A stretch of 64,000 nucleotides of DNA from Fratercula arctica (Eukaryota; Chordata; Aves; Charadriiformes; Alcidae), in assembly GCA_947846985.1 (NCBI GenBank), contig CANTUZ010000021.1:1232711-1296710 (forward strand), written 5' to 3'. The notes beneath the pieces are model-generated. The model ran no database searches. It had not been told where the DNA came from and saw only the letters and a program-made list of their open reading frames with translations. Positions 44,560 through 55,900 of the stretch are shown here, in pieces (within the stretch, counting starts at the first letter, position 1; the number at the start of each line of letters is the position of its first letter). Position numbers and translations under genes: made by a program.

Positions 44560-46640
44560 GGGTCCATTTGCAACTCTTTTTTCAGGAACGGTCCCAGGTA
44601 CTCAAAGTGCTGCAGTCTCAGCTATACACCCACAGGTTCCCACGCAGTAGGACTTGTTCCGTCCTTCTCTCTCCCCCTACCCCAGCTCACTCTGACAGTC
44701 ACTGGTAGTCACTCCTCAGGCTGGTGGGCTGTGCTTCTGGTTTCAGCTCTCTATCTCCTTATACTGCTTGGTTTGAGGAGAAATTTTCCCGCTTTCTTGG
44801 CCTCCTCTCCTCTCTGGTGTCTCTCTAGATGTGCAACCCAGCCTAGGGCATCTAGGTGGCTGTAGCATCCAGAAGTGACAGGATTCCCACTTCCATATCT
44901 CAAGGACTTGATAAAACATCTTGGGAATTGAATCAGAAGAGTGAGAGCCTGCCTATTGGAGCCTCCCAGCAGCCCAAAGCCCATTCTTCTGACCTTTGTC
45001 CAGGTGAACAGGATGTGGGCAGAAATGTGCCCAGAAGTGTTCAGAGGACACGGAGGAATGGGGCAAGAGGGAATTCAGTCACAGGTAGAGAATTCATCTC
45101 TGCTGTCGCACACCCCATTCCCCACCCACAAGCGCCACTGTGCAGTGATTACAGACATGGAAAGTCTGGCTGGAAGAGAGGAAGAAGGGTTTGGAGAGGA
45201 ACAGCCCAAGGTGAAATGCAAAGGAGAAGTTTCTTGCAGCAGCAGTTCTCAATAGGGAGAGCATTTCCCCCTCTCCTGCAGCGCCCTTCCTTTCACTGCC
45301 AACAGTCTCTGAGGGAAAGGGTTCTTCTCCTGATGGTCCTCATAGGATAGCAGCAGTGTTTGGGGAGTGTGGCCATGAATCAGACAATCCTTCCCTCCCA
45401 GGCAGTTCCTGGAGAAACAGGATTCCAGTGTGGGACATAAAAGCTCTGTGTGGCTGAAGACCAAATGAGTTGTCAGCTGTCTGGCTCTCCCTTTGCAGCC
45501 TAGACAGTTTGCCCATCCTCTCAAAGCACAGGGACACTAGATCATCTGTCCTTGTTTTTGGTAAGGTCTCAGCCTCTGCCTGACTCAGTGCCAGGTCAAT
45601 TATCTGCAAAGGTGCCCATGGTTTTCACTTGGACACAAGGGGCCTGTGTCCGACCCCGGACACTGTTAACACTGCAACAGAAGCAGATTCACTCAGGAGC
45701 GCCCTTCATGAGGTGGGTAGGATTTCCTGGCCTTTCTCCCCATACATAAAGCTAACCCCATTGTTTTGAACTCCTTAACACCAGGAGGAGAAGATGTATT
45801 CTGATCTAGAGAGGCAGGGAGTGGTGACTGACAGTCATGCTAAGACACTTTGAATGTTGATACACTGAATTAAACTGAGTTTCCAAACTGGTGTGAAACT
45901 GTCCTTGCTAGGCTCTGAAATCTGCAGTACCAGACTGTGAGCTTTGGAGGAGCAAGAAGAAGAGAGCTCAGGTGACAGGGGTTGTCTTTCAGTGCAGGTG
46001 CCCAGGGCAGATTCCTGCCAGGTCCATGCCATTGCTGTTCGGCTGCTGTTGGGCTCCTTTTGGCCTGTGGAACCTGCTGCTCTGTGGTGCTCATGTACAG
46101 CGGGGTGAGAGTGCCATGACCAGCACATCCCCTGAGGAGGAGAAGTACACAAGGATACACGGACTGGTGCTCATCACACCTTTGTGTGCATGCACACACT
46201 TAAGCATGCATATATATCCAGACTTTAGGGAAAATAAATTCTTTTGTTACAAGAATGAATACAGACACACAAGTGAGAAAATATATATGGATGCATGCAT
46301 ATATGTGAAATTACACAGATGTCATTTGCACAGAAATTGGACAGAGAAATAACTCTAGTATGCTGAAGGTGTTGGCTGGAGACCCCACGAGATTGCTTAG
46401 AGAGAGGAAATGGCAAAGCAAACTGACAGATTTGTCGTAAAAGCAAGAGCATCAGGAGGAGGTGAGCTAAAATGAGCAGTGCAGCCCACCCACTGGAAAG
46501 TAGACTGGTGACCATCGGAGCATGCTGGACTCCTTATTTTGAACAGGGCGACAAACAACCTCACAGGAGAAAGTCAAGGTCTTGTTACTTGCCTCTATTG
46601 AATCTACCCAGCAACTGGGTCACATCTTCAGCCTGCAATG
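44560..46640. other. Intergenic region of pair 5
   Basis: The left part up to about 44,850 resembles type Y flank (for example 'cagctcactctgacagtcactgg' beside the gene 3 flank near 11,475). From 44,850 to 46,600 I see no gene, CR1 or LTR. The open frames there are short and match nothing I know. Confidence 0.5.
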
Positions 46641-46862
46641 ATGCGTTCCTGACCTGAAAATCCCTGGGTCTCTCATCTCAGCACTTGAAAGGAGACTCAA
46701 AGGGAAATGGCCATGGCATAAATCACAATATGAAAGCACTGAACTGTGTAAAACCAAAACAGAGCCTGTGCCATTGGCTGGGATGACTTCAATTAGAGAG
46801 TCTGTTGGAAAATTACTGCCTGTATATAGCATGACTGCACACCTGAGGCGGTGCTGGAGCAG

Positions 46863-46870
46863 TATAAAAG
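46863..46870 (+). promoter_or_regulatory. TATA box of keratin gene 10
   Basis: TATAAAAG with the exon 1 donor at 46930. The upstream block at 46,770-46,822 keeps 'gagtctgttggaaaattact' but lacks the GGT of the donor-like element. Confidence 0.85.
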
Positions 46871-47101
46871 CCAGCCCTAGTACCCAGTCTTTTATCCACT
46901 TCTCTTACCTCTCTCTCCTTGAGGATCAGGTGAGTCTGAAGCCCTTTCTCTTTCTTTCTCTCCTCCTCTGAGCAGCATTCAGCTCCTCACCCAGCATCTG
47001 CCTCGGCTCCCTCATGGTGGGGTGACAGGGTGCTCCTCACCCAGCCCTCACGCTCTGCTTTCTCCTGCCCTCTCTTCCAGCTGCACCTCCAGCTCCAAGA
47101 C

Positions 47102-47416
47102 ATGTCCTGCTACAACCCCTGCCTGCCATGCCAGCCCTGTGGCCCCACCCCGCTGGCCAACAGCTGCAATGAGCCCTGTGTCAGGCAGTGCCAGGACTCC
47201 ACCGTCGTCATTGAACCCCCTCCTGTGGTGGTGACCCTGCCCGGACCCATCCTCAGCTCCTTCCCACAGAGCACCGCCGTGGGATCCTCCACCTCCGCTG
47301 CTGTTGGCAGCATCCTCAGCTCTGAGGGAGTGCCCATCTCCTCCGGGGGCTTTGGCCTCTCCGGCCTCTCTGGCTTGGGCAGCCGCTACTGTGGCAGGAG
47401 GTGCCCCCCCTGCTAA
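47102..47416 (+). CDS. Feather beta-keratin, gene 10 (104 aa), most diverged
   Basis: Differs from the array consensus at Glu38, Pro40, Glu75, Tyr96, Arg99 and Pro102; all ten cysteines are kept. The intron is only 46930-47080 (151 bp) against 341-392 bp in the other nine, through loss of its middle. Exon 2 starts at 47081. AATAAA is at 47806-47811. The 3' UTR lacks the hairpin. It is divergent from gene 9 and is the array edge facing GTSF1. Confidence 0.96.
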   Translation: MSCYNPCLPCQPCGPTPLANSCNEPCVRQCQDSTVVIEPPPVVVTLPGPILSSFPQSTAVGSSTSAAVGSILSSEGVPISSGGFGLSGLSGLGSRYCGRRCPPC

Positions 47417-48479
47417 AGCTGCTGGCAATGGCCCTGGGAAGGCCCCGTGGGACCCACAAGATGGTACCAGACTGGGGATGGAGCACTGTGATCTTGCTTT
47501 CAGAGGGGCTGAGCAACCCCAACACCCCTTCCATTCGGACAGGGCCAGCCTGGGCTCTCACAAACCATGGCCCATGCCTGCCTTTCCCCTCTTCCATTCC
47601 CCTTTCCCTCTTGTGTCCTTGTTCTTTTCTGCTGCCCTGGGCTGTGAGCCCCACAGAGCCGGCCTAGGGAGGACCTGCTGGCCCTGCTCCCTCTCTGGGA
47701 CAGGCAGATGGACACTTGACAGGATCTCCACCAGAGCCATCGAACCCCGGTGCTCCCTGCACCGGGGCCTCCACTCAGAGCAACCTTGTTTCCCTCTTTT
47801 TACTCAATAAAGTTCTGATGCATCCCAGCCTGTGCCTTTGTGTTGTCCTTTCCTGTGCAGATGCTCTCCCAAGATACTGAAGAACACAGATGTTGTTCAG
47901 GGGTGGTTCTGGGATGGGGGTTGTTGGGGATGGTTGCACAGTGGCTGTTAACACAATGATTGTTAACTCTCACTGCATGGTCCTTCCCTCTGTGGACACT
48001 CCAGACGCATACAGTCAGGAAGGAGGGTGTTTCTATGGGGAAGTCAGGGGTGCATGGGGCACATGGAGAGTCTTCACCATTCCCAAAGGAGGGGAGGGTG
48101 GGATACTGTGCAGTGGGCCCCCCTCAGGCACCGTCACTTGCAGATGAGGAGGTATCCATGACTCCTTCAGAGCCCCTGGCCATCAGGCCCAGCTTTGTTG
48201 AGTCTCTGCCCAGAAATGCCCTCTTGGCCTCAGTGCACATGCTGAGGAAAGGATGAGTGGCCACTCCCAAGCTTGGTTGAGAAGCCTGGTCTGTGGAAAG
48301 CCCTGGCAGGGCAGCAGCCCCACAAGGTCTTGAGAAGGGGAGGAAAGGGAATTCCTCTTGCTCTGGATGCCACTGTGCTGGAGAGGAAAGGCTGAGGTAG
48401 AAAATGGTCCCAGAGGACAGCAAGAGTGAGAATGAGGTGAATACGCTCATGGTGCACATCGTCTTACTTCCACCTGTGC

Positions 48480-48660
48480 TGTGGGTTTCCTGGGGAAAGT
48501 TTCTGGAGAGACACCGAGGGCAAGGAGAGGCAGAGGGTTGTGGCCGATCATTTTTTAAGGGGAGTCCAGAAGGTCTCCAAATCAGTGCTGTCACCAGCAG
48601 GAAAGACTGCGTAGAGGGTTGCAGCTGAGGAAGGGGAGCTGCTGAACAGCCTCAGGACAT
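48480..48660. repeat. Keratin-unit tail module, inverted fragment
   Basis: Reverse complement resembles 9,180-9,360: a shared 'gcagctgaggaaggggagctgctga' run and the 'tcctggg.aa.gtttctgg' stretch. It places the module symmetrically beyond gene 10. The rest of 47,870-49,348 shows no gene. Confidence 0.55.
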
Positions 48661-49348
48661 TCCTGAACATGACGATGCAGGAGCTCCCAGAGCCCTAATT
48701 GGCAGTTGGCTTCGTAGCATAGATGCTGCCAGATTTCTCCACACATATCTTCCAGCCCCTTGCAAGCAAAAGCTCAAACGTGAGTCAGGAAAATATGTTC
48801 TGCTGGAGAACTCCATCGCTATAAACATGGCCCCCACTGGAAAGACCTTCCGGCTGTGAGCAGATGCTAATCAGTCCAAGGGAACAGACACACAGAGCTC
48901 AGCTTCCTTGCCAAAGAGGCTGGCCATGTTCATGACGTCTCTTGAATTCACACCACCACATACCCCTGAATTTGTGAGAGTCTTTTCACTACCCACATGG
49001 CTGGAGAGCAGCACATAGTATTCAGCATTTCCAGGCTTGTCAGGACAGACTGTCAGCAAACAAGTGGGGAGCTGTTTTCCCTTCTGCCTGCCTTTTCTTC
49101 AAGAAAAAAAGAAGAGGTGAAGATCAAATGTGGAACCACGAAAGGAGAAGGCAATGCAAGATGCATTGCTGCTCAGGATGAGTTTTGCGAGTCATGCATT
49201 CTCTGTCACCAAGTGACCTGTGACTGCAAAGAGACAGTTTTCTGCTAGAAGTTCTCCCAGTCGCTTTGAGAAGGGAGCATAGCCCATCCTTGTATCAGCA
49301 ATGGCTGCTTTAGATTCTGCAGTCCAACAGACAGCTCAGGACAGGCAT

Positions 49349-49455
49349 AGAGTCATAGAATCATAGAATCGTTTTGGTTGGAAGAGACCTTTCAGATCAT
49401 CAAGTTCAACCATTAACCCAGCACTGCCAAGTTACCACTAGCATCTAAGACACAT
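49349..49455 (-). mobile_element. CR1 3' end fragment
   Basis: 'agaatcatagaatcgttttg' followed by 'ttggaagagacctttcagatcatcaagttcaacc' is a reversed CR1 3' tail. Confidence 0.85.
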
Positions 49456-52424
49456 GTCAATCATTCCCTGATTGGGGAACATTTGGAAATGGGGATAAAA
49501 AGGGTCACTCCTGTGTGTAAACCCTTGGGTTTACATAATGGTCAGAACTGTTTTATGATTTGCATTAGTGCAGATGAGAAATATGCCACTGCAAGATCAT
49601 GTATGCAGGGAGACATCTCAGTCCTTTGGCAGATTTAGTCCATCTCAAGCTCCTGGAAACGGTTAAGATTATACATATTTTTGCAGATAAAAGGTCAGGA
49701 AGAGGTAAGCCTCTCTGTGCTTGAAAATGTCTGTTGTTAATATTTCCATTTAAAATAAGCCTACGCTGTTCTCCTGATCTACTGTTATGATTCTATAAAC
49801 ACACTATCTCTTGTACCTTAAGATTATTCTGCTGTTGTTACTACCAGAGAGCATTGGTAAAGTCTTCAGTTACCTCCTGGAATTAAACTAGGCAGGGCAG
49901 GACCTACTGCCAGAAAACCTTGTCCACTGACTTCTAACTAAAACAGTAGGAAACCATCTAGTATATCTTCTTCCCCTCAAGGAAACCAGGGGATTGAAAG
50001 TCAGTTCCTTTTGCTCACATCCATTTGAGTCTCCTCATTTGGCGTCAGTTCCAAGAAAGGGCTATTGCCTTGAGGAGACGTGGGCTGTGAGCATATGTTG
50101 TCCAGGGAGGATAAAAAATCCTAAAAATCTAATTTAGAGGGAGAAAATTAAAAAGCATTGTTTTCTTTGCAGAAAAACTACCTAGGTTCTAAATCAGAAG
50201 CCATCTATCCTCCCATCCCTTACCTGTCTCACTATGGAGAAAACCTGTTCAGCTATAACAGGAATTCCCTTTAGAGGGAGTGGGGATGTACAGGAGGACG
50301 TACCCATGCAAAGCAAGTTTTGTAAGAAAATGCTGGCCATGCTTGTATGTTGGTGCAGCACATGGCAAAGCAGTGATCATGAATATCACTGTCATGGATA
50401 TATAATCTTATGGCATGATGAATGCCAGGAGGACTATGAAGTAAAAACATTCAGTGTGTGTGACTTACCCAGCAGTGCAAGCACAAGTCGACTCTTTCTG
50501 TAAACTCTGTAATCTCTGGGTTTGCCCTTTGTCCTGAAGTGCTTCTACCTGACCAGAGTAGCTGTGTCCCCCTAACTTGGCATCCACAGCAGATTTGCTG
50601 CAGTCAGAGAACAGGGTAGAGGAGTTTGCTTTCTCATGGACAGACAAATGGAAGATGAAAAGGCATCTCAGCAATGCAAGCCCAGAGGGGACAGTCAGCC
50701 AGAAAGTAAACAATGGCTTCAGTGGGCCTTAGGCACATCAGGACAGCAGTGACTCACCTTCAGCAGGGACTCAAGATCCTTCAGCTCTAGGGGATGCTTA
50801 CCAGGCCCTAGGGGATGCTGGGGAGAGACAGTGGCAGGAGACTTTCCAGTGCCCAAGAGGAGCCAGGATGGGTTGAAACTCTCCCTCCAGGCTTGCAAAT
50901 TCACATGCACAGGAAGAGAAGAGAGCTGGGGATACCCCACTGGGATCCTGGGAGACCAACCACTTGCTTTGTGCAGTGATGAGACCCTTTGCTTGTCCAG
51001 AGCTCGTGGAGAGATTTCATAATGCCTCTGGGGAGCGTTCGTTGTGTCAGAGTGGACAGCATAAGAGAGCCCAAGTCTCAGTCTAACAGCAGCCCTTTCC
51101 GTGGATATGTCTTCAGTCCATGGATCCTAAATTCACCTGAACTAGCTGCAAATGTCTCTCTGAGAGGGGCTTTCCAGCTCAGACCGCTACTGGAACTAGT
51201 GAAATGTCATGGCAGAGATGCAGCCCTGGAAGACAAATTGCTTCATGTGCAGTATCAAGGTCTGTGTGGTGGATGGGAATGGATGAGGTCCGCGCGGCCA
51301 AGTTGTGATGGTCCTGACATGTTTTTACCAGGAAACTTTGCAAGGGAGCAACACAGTGGAGTCTACGCTGACCTCCAATGTGAAGCAAACTCTTTTCAGA
51401 TGTTGGTTGCCTCTTCTTGCCCTGGAAAAAGGGAGGACTGGAGGGAGAAGCTAAGACCATGCTGCAGTGGAAAACACATCTCTTCTTCCAGACATTCAGG
51501 TTTCCTTCCCTCACCCCTGAAAGGCACTATGTAACGTCAGGGCAAGGATCCCCTCACAGAGCACGGCATGTCCGTGACTCTGAGGAGCTCATGAACCCTG
51601 TAACCAGCCATCTTCCACACACATCCCTGCTCTCCAGGCCTGTGTGTCCCACTCCACAGCAGCACCGGCAGCCGTGACACCTGCTCTTGAACACAGTCCA
51701 CATGAGCCCGTGACCAAGCAGATGCTGTGCTCTAGCCACTGGGGTGCCTGGACGGGGGATCCTGCAGCTGAAGGGACCTAGGTGGCGGTTTGCAGAATCC
51801 AAGCCCCTGCATCGCTAGCCTTCTGCTTCCAAAAAGCGTCTCTCCATCCATTTCTACATCCACTGATGTCGTGGTTTGGGCTGGACTAGCCACTGAAACA
51901 AACATCATCTACATTTTGGTTGCAAAATGAGGCAATCATGAGGCAGAAGTGAGTGGATTTGAACCCAGTAATGTGGGGAAAGGAAGCAGCATGGACATCT
52001 GATTTCATTTGACAGTAAAACCTCAGGTTTTTTCCTCCTGCGTCACATGTACCCAAAAGCAGGGTGTAAAAACATGGCCTTCATTCAAAGCTGTCTGTTT
52101 GCCCAGAGCCTTCGAAGTGGGAGACCTGTGGGAGCAGAAATCAAGCAAGGTAACCAAATCGCCTTACTCCAAACTTGTGCAAATAGCCCGACAGATCAGG
52201 CCACCCACCAGAGCTGCACACTGCGTGGCTCCACCATGCCCTCAGCTGCCTTCCCACTCCCTCAGCAGCAGCCTCCTGCAAGACATCCAGGGCAGGGACA
52301 CACTCTCCACACCTTGGGAAGGGGGTTCAAGTTTTCAGTCCCCATCTTGGGCGCTGGTGGCAAGGAGGGCCCTGGCACCAGGCCGGCCTTACTCAAAGGT
52401 TGTGGAGAGGTGCAGGTCGGTCTC
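49456..52424. other. Unassigned DNA
   Basis: Three kilobases in which I recognise no gene, RNA or repeat. The longest open frame (50,989-51,534, 181 codons) has no family hallmarks and no visible splice context. Confidence 0.5.
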
Positions 52425-52712
52425 TTCTCCGAAGTAACAAGTGATAGGACAAGAGGAAATGGCCTCAAGTTGCACCAGGGAAGGTTTAGGATGGATATTA
52501 GGAGAAATTTCTTCACAGAAACGGTTATTAAATATTGGAACAGGCTGCCCAGGAAAGTGGTGGCATCGCCATCCCTGGAGGTATTTAAAAGCTGGACAGA
52601 TGTGGTGCTGAGGGACATGGGTTAGTGGTGGGTTTGGCAGTGTTGGGTTGATGGTTGGACTCCATGATCATAATGGTCACTTCCAACCTCGACGATTCTA
52701 CGATTATGACGC
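52425..52712 (+). mobile_element. CR1 3' fragment
   Basis: 'gtgataggacaagaggaaatggcc' through 'ggttggactccatgatcataatggtc' to 'gacgattctacgattatga', the CR1 3' tail. It ends at the edge of the GTSF1 CpG-rich promoter. Confidence 0.9.
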
Positions 52713-52787
52713 GTAGTTGGCCCTGGAGCAGCCAGGCCGCCACCAGGCCCGAGGAAGATGGCGCCTAACAGAGGCCCCGGCCGCGGC

Positions 52788-52801
52788 GTTGCCCCGGCAA
52801 C
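52788..52801. promoter_or_regulatory. X-box motif 1 (RFX site)
   Basis: GTTGCCCCGGCAAC is a perfect inverted repeat of GTTGCC half-sites with a 2-base spacer, the canonical site for RFX-family factors. Confidence 0.75.
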
Positions 52802-52840
52802 CGCCCCCCGGCGGGAGGGGCCCCGAGCGGGGAGGGGGCG

Positions 52841-52853
52841 GTTGCTAGGAAAC
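52841..52853. promoter_or_regulatory. X-box motif 2 (RFX site)
   Basis: GTTGCTAGGAAAC has half-sites with a 1-base spacer and lies 53 bases downstream of motif 1 and about 107 bases before the GTSF1 ATG. Confidence 0.75.
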
Positions 52854-52959
52854 AGCCGCGCAGGCGCGCGGGCGCCGAGCAGCACGCAGCCACCACCACG
52901 GGCGGAGCGGCCCCGGCCCCGTCCCTCAGGCCCGGTGCTCCGCGGAGCCCTTCTCCGCC

Positions 52960-55900
52960 ATGGAGCTGGAGGATGACTTCGGTGAGGCCCGGGGTGGAGT
53001 CGCAGGGGGTCAGGATCTGCCTTCTGCTCCAGGCAGGCCCCGGCCCGGCCCGGCCCGGCCCCACGGCAGCAGGCCTGGATCAGTCTCCGTGTTCTGTGCC
53101 TGAGCCAAGAAGATGAAGACAGGCTGAGAGAGTTGGGGTTGTTGGGTACTGTGTCCAGCTCTGGAGCCCTCAGCACAAGAAGGACATGGACCTGTTGGAG
53201 CGGGGCCAGAGGAGGCCATGAAGATGATCCGAGGGCTGGAGCCCCTCTGCTGTGGGGACAGGCTGAGAGAGCTGGGGGGGTTCAGCCTGGAGAAGAGAAG
53301 GCTCCGGGGAGACCTTCCAGCCCCTGCCAGTCCCTAAAGGGGCTCCAGGAAAGCTGGGGAGGGGCTGTTTGCAAGGGCAGGTAGCGACAGGACGAGGGGC
53401 AATGGTTTAAACTAGAGCAGGGCAGGTTTAGATGAGCCATTAGGAAGAAGTTCTTTCCCCTGAGGGTGGTGAGACACTGGCCCAGGTTGCCCAGATTGGG
53501 GGTGGAGGCCCCATCCCTGGAGACATCCAAGGCCAGGCTGGATGAGGCTCTGAGTGACCTGATCTAGTTACAGATGTCCCTGCTCACTGCAGGGAGGTGG
53601 GACTAGATGGCCTTTAGAGGTCCCTTCCAACCCAGCACGTTCTATGATTCTAGTGCTTTGCTGATTATTTTAACTAGGCCAGTGTTATATGCAGTTACCA
53701 CATCAGACGTGCTTCTGGTGTGGGTGGCTTCTGGCCTTTGGGAAGTATCTGAGTAAAGTGACTTAATTTGGTTAAAGTGCTGCTCCTGCCTGTAGCTGTT
53801 GGCTCAGCAGATTCCAGATATGAATTTTTTGGATTGTTGTGGATTTGTGTTTGCATGCAGTGTGGCAAGGGACAGGGATCTCATTTGCACTTGGCATTGC
53901 TGTGGTGCCACGGAGGCTTTGCTCATTGAAGCCTTGTGTTAACTGCACCTATTTACCCGATCCGTCCAGCTCCTGTGATTTTTGTGTTTGCTCTTTTATG
54001 TACTGTGGTGAGAGGGCCTTCCTCTTCCTTTGGTACTCATCTCTGTCTCCTTCCTTTTGTTGGTAATGCACTTGGTCTGATCTTGTATTGAGCCAGTTCA
54101 CAGAGAGAAACCACTGATTGCTCTTCCAGGGGCAGCTGAACCAGTACAAGGCTCATCAGTCCTTCTTAATGATGAAGCAGTCTTTAGTTTTCAGCTGTTC
54201 TAATCACCTAAACTGGGTAATGGAAGCAAGAGGTGCTCACAGGTGGCAGAGGTGACAGCAGCAGCACTGCACAGCTGAGATGGGAAGAAGGATTGGGTCC
54301 GTCCTTCCTTCCTTCCTAGTGGTTCGCAGTGTGAAGTCTGCTCCATGTGAGTTGTTGAGCAACATCTTATCTAGCTGTCAGCCTGTGGGCTGATAGAGCT
54401 CCCTGACCTATCTCTTGAGAAAACTGAGTACCAATGTGTGTGTAAGAGAAGGGGATGTGATGGTGGGGGAGAGGCTAAACAGCAGCAGCCCATGCTTAGA
54501 TCTATTTAAGCTACTGTGTAATCAAATCCTAAATGTGCCAAAAGCTTCTGCAAAAAGAGTGGCAGAGCAGAAAGGATGAAAGAAGCCTGGTCTGGCTCCC
54601 TGGTGTGTGCCCCACAAACAGACCCCCAGGCAGCAGAGGGGACCTGTATCTCCTTCTGGCTGCTCCTCTTCCTCACTGAGAATATGGAAATGTGTTTTTT
54701 TAATAGAGATATTAATACTTAATTTTAATATATTTTATCTAGAGATAGATAAAAAATTTATATCACGCATGCGTGGACTCATGCTGCCTCACTGTTCCTA
54801 GATTCTTACATGTTTTAGCTGGTTTAGTAACTCCTCAACTCCTAAATAATTGTGTGACTTATGAAGAATTTCACTTAGAAGTCACATGCACCATGTTAGG
54901 CAGGCTACTTCCTCAGAAATGAAACTACATTGTCTGCAGTGTTTCCAGCAAAAGTAGCTGTTGATCAAAAAAGATTTGGTTCAGGCTGACAATGCTCCTG
55001 AGGGCACTGGTGGGTGTGTCGTCATCCCACTGATCCTCCTCTAACATAGCTGGAAAAGTACTGCTGGCCTCATTCACTTTGAGTAAGTGTGGTTACCTAC
55101 CTAATATGGTGACTTAAAGAGTTATTATGCTCAGTGCTCCACAATATTCTCAGTCTGTTTTCTGTTTTGACTAACATCCCAGTCACCGCAAACTTCAAAA
55201 TTAATTTCTTTGGTTATGCAAAACAGATGCCTGCCTTAATGAGCGGTTTCAAAGTAAGAACAACTGGTTTAACTCCCTAAGATCACAGCCTATGTTGTTT
55301 TTCATGCTTTGCTGTGTTAGTGATGCTAGATTCTGTCTTTCTAATTAGTTCTTTTTTTCTCTCTGTTCTTCCATTCTACTAGATGATTTGGATCCAGAGA
55401 GGTTAATACAATGTCCGTATAATAAGCACCATCGAATCAGAGCCGGGCGCTTTCCCTATCACCTTGTAAAGTGTAGGAAGGTAAGCCCGACTACCAAAAA
55501 GGGCACTGAATGGGAGTAATTCTGTATGCGTAAATAGAACGCACATGTTCTTATTCTTGTTGGCATTTCCTGTCTGGGTGGAGTGAGTTCCTGACAAATA
55601 GCCTTGTTTAGTGTTTATTTCGTATAACTTTATTTTAGTAATGGCTTCAAGCACATGTTAATTCACCAAAGACCAGTGTGGCTTTGTTGAATGGAGATAC
55701 AGATTCTTTATGGTTAGGTCAGGGAAGAAATTCTGGTCTCTTCCAGCAGCTCTCATGGATGTCAGGTACAGTTGGAGCACTCAGTCCAAGTTATGTGCAC
55801 CCCTTCTGGCTAGTCAGAGTAGAAATGTTGTGATGTTGCAATTCATTCTTTAAGTGCTGAAGATGCAGCTGCATAGCAAGGTTGGGGTTGTTTTTTGTTT

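Larger units (their letters stand above)
52713..53080 (+). promoter_or_regulatory. CpG-rich promoter and first exon region of GTSF1
   Basis: Very GC-rich with many CpGs, unlike both sides. No TATA box is seen. It contains an AAGATGGCGCC element (52,755-52,765, YY1-like) and two X-box motifs. The transcription start is not visible; the coding start is at 52,960. Confidence 0.8.

Noticed and set aside
50989..51534. 181-codon open frame between the array and GTSF1
   Set aside because: No recognisable domain, no splice context and no duplicated copy to test selection.
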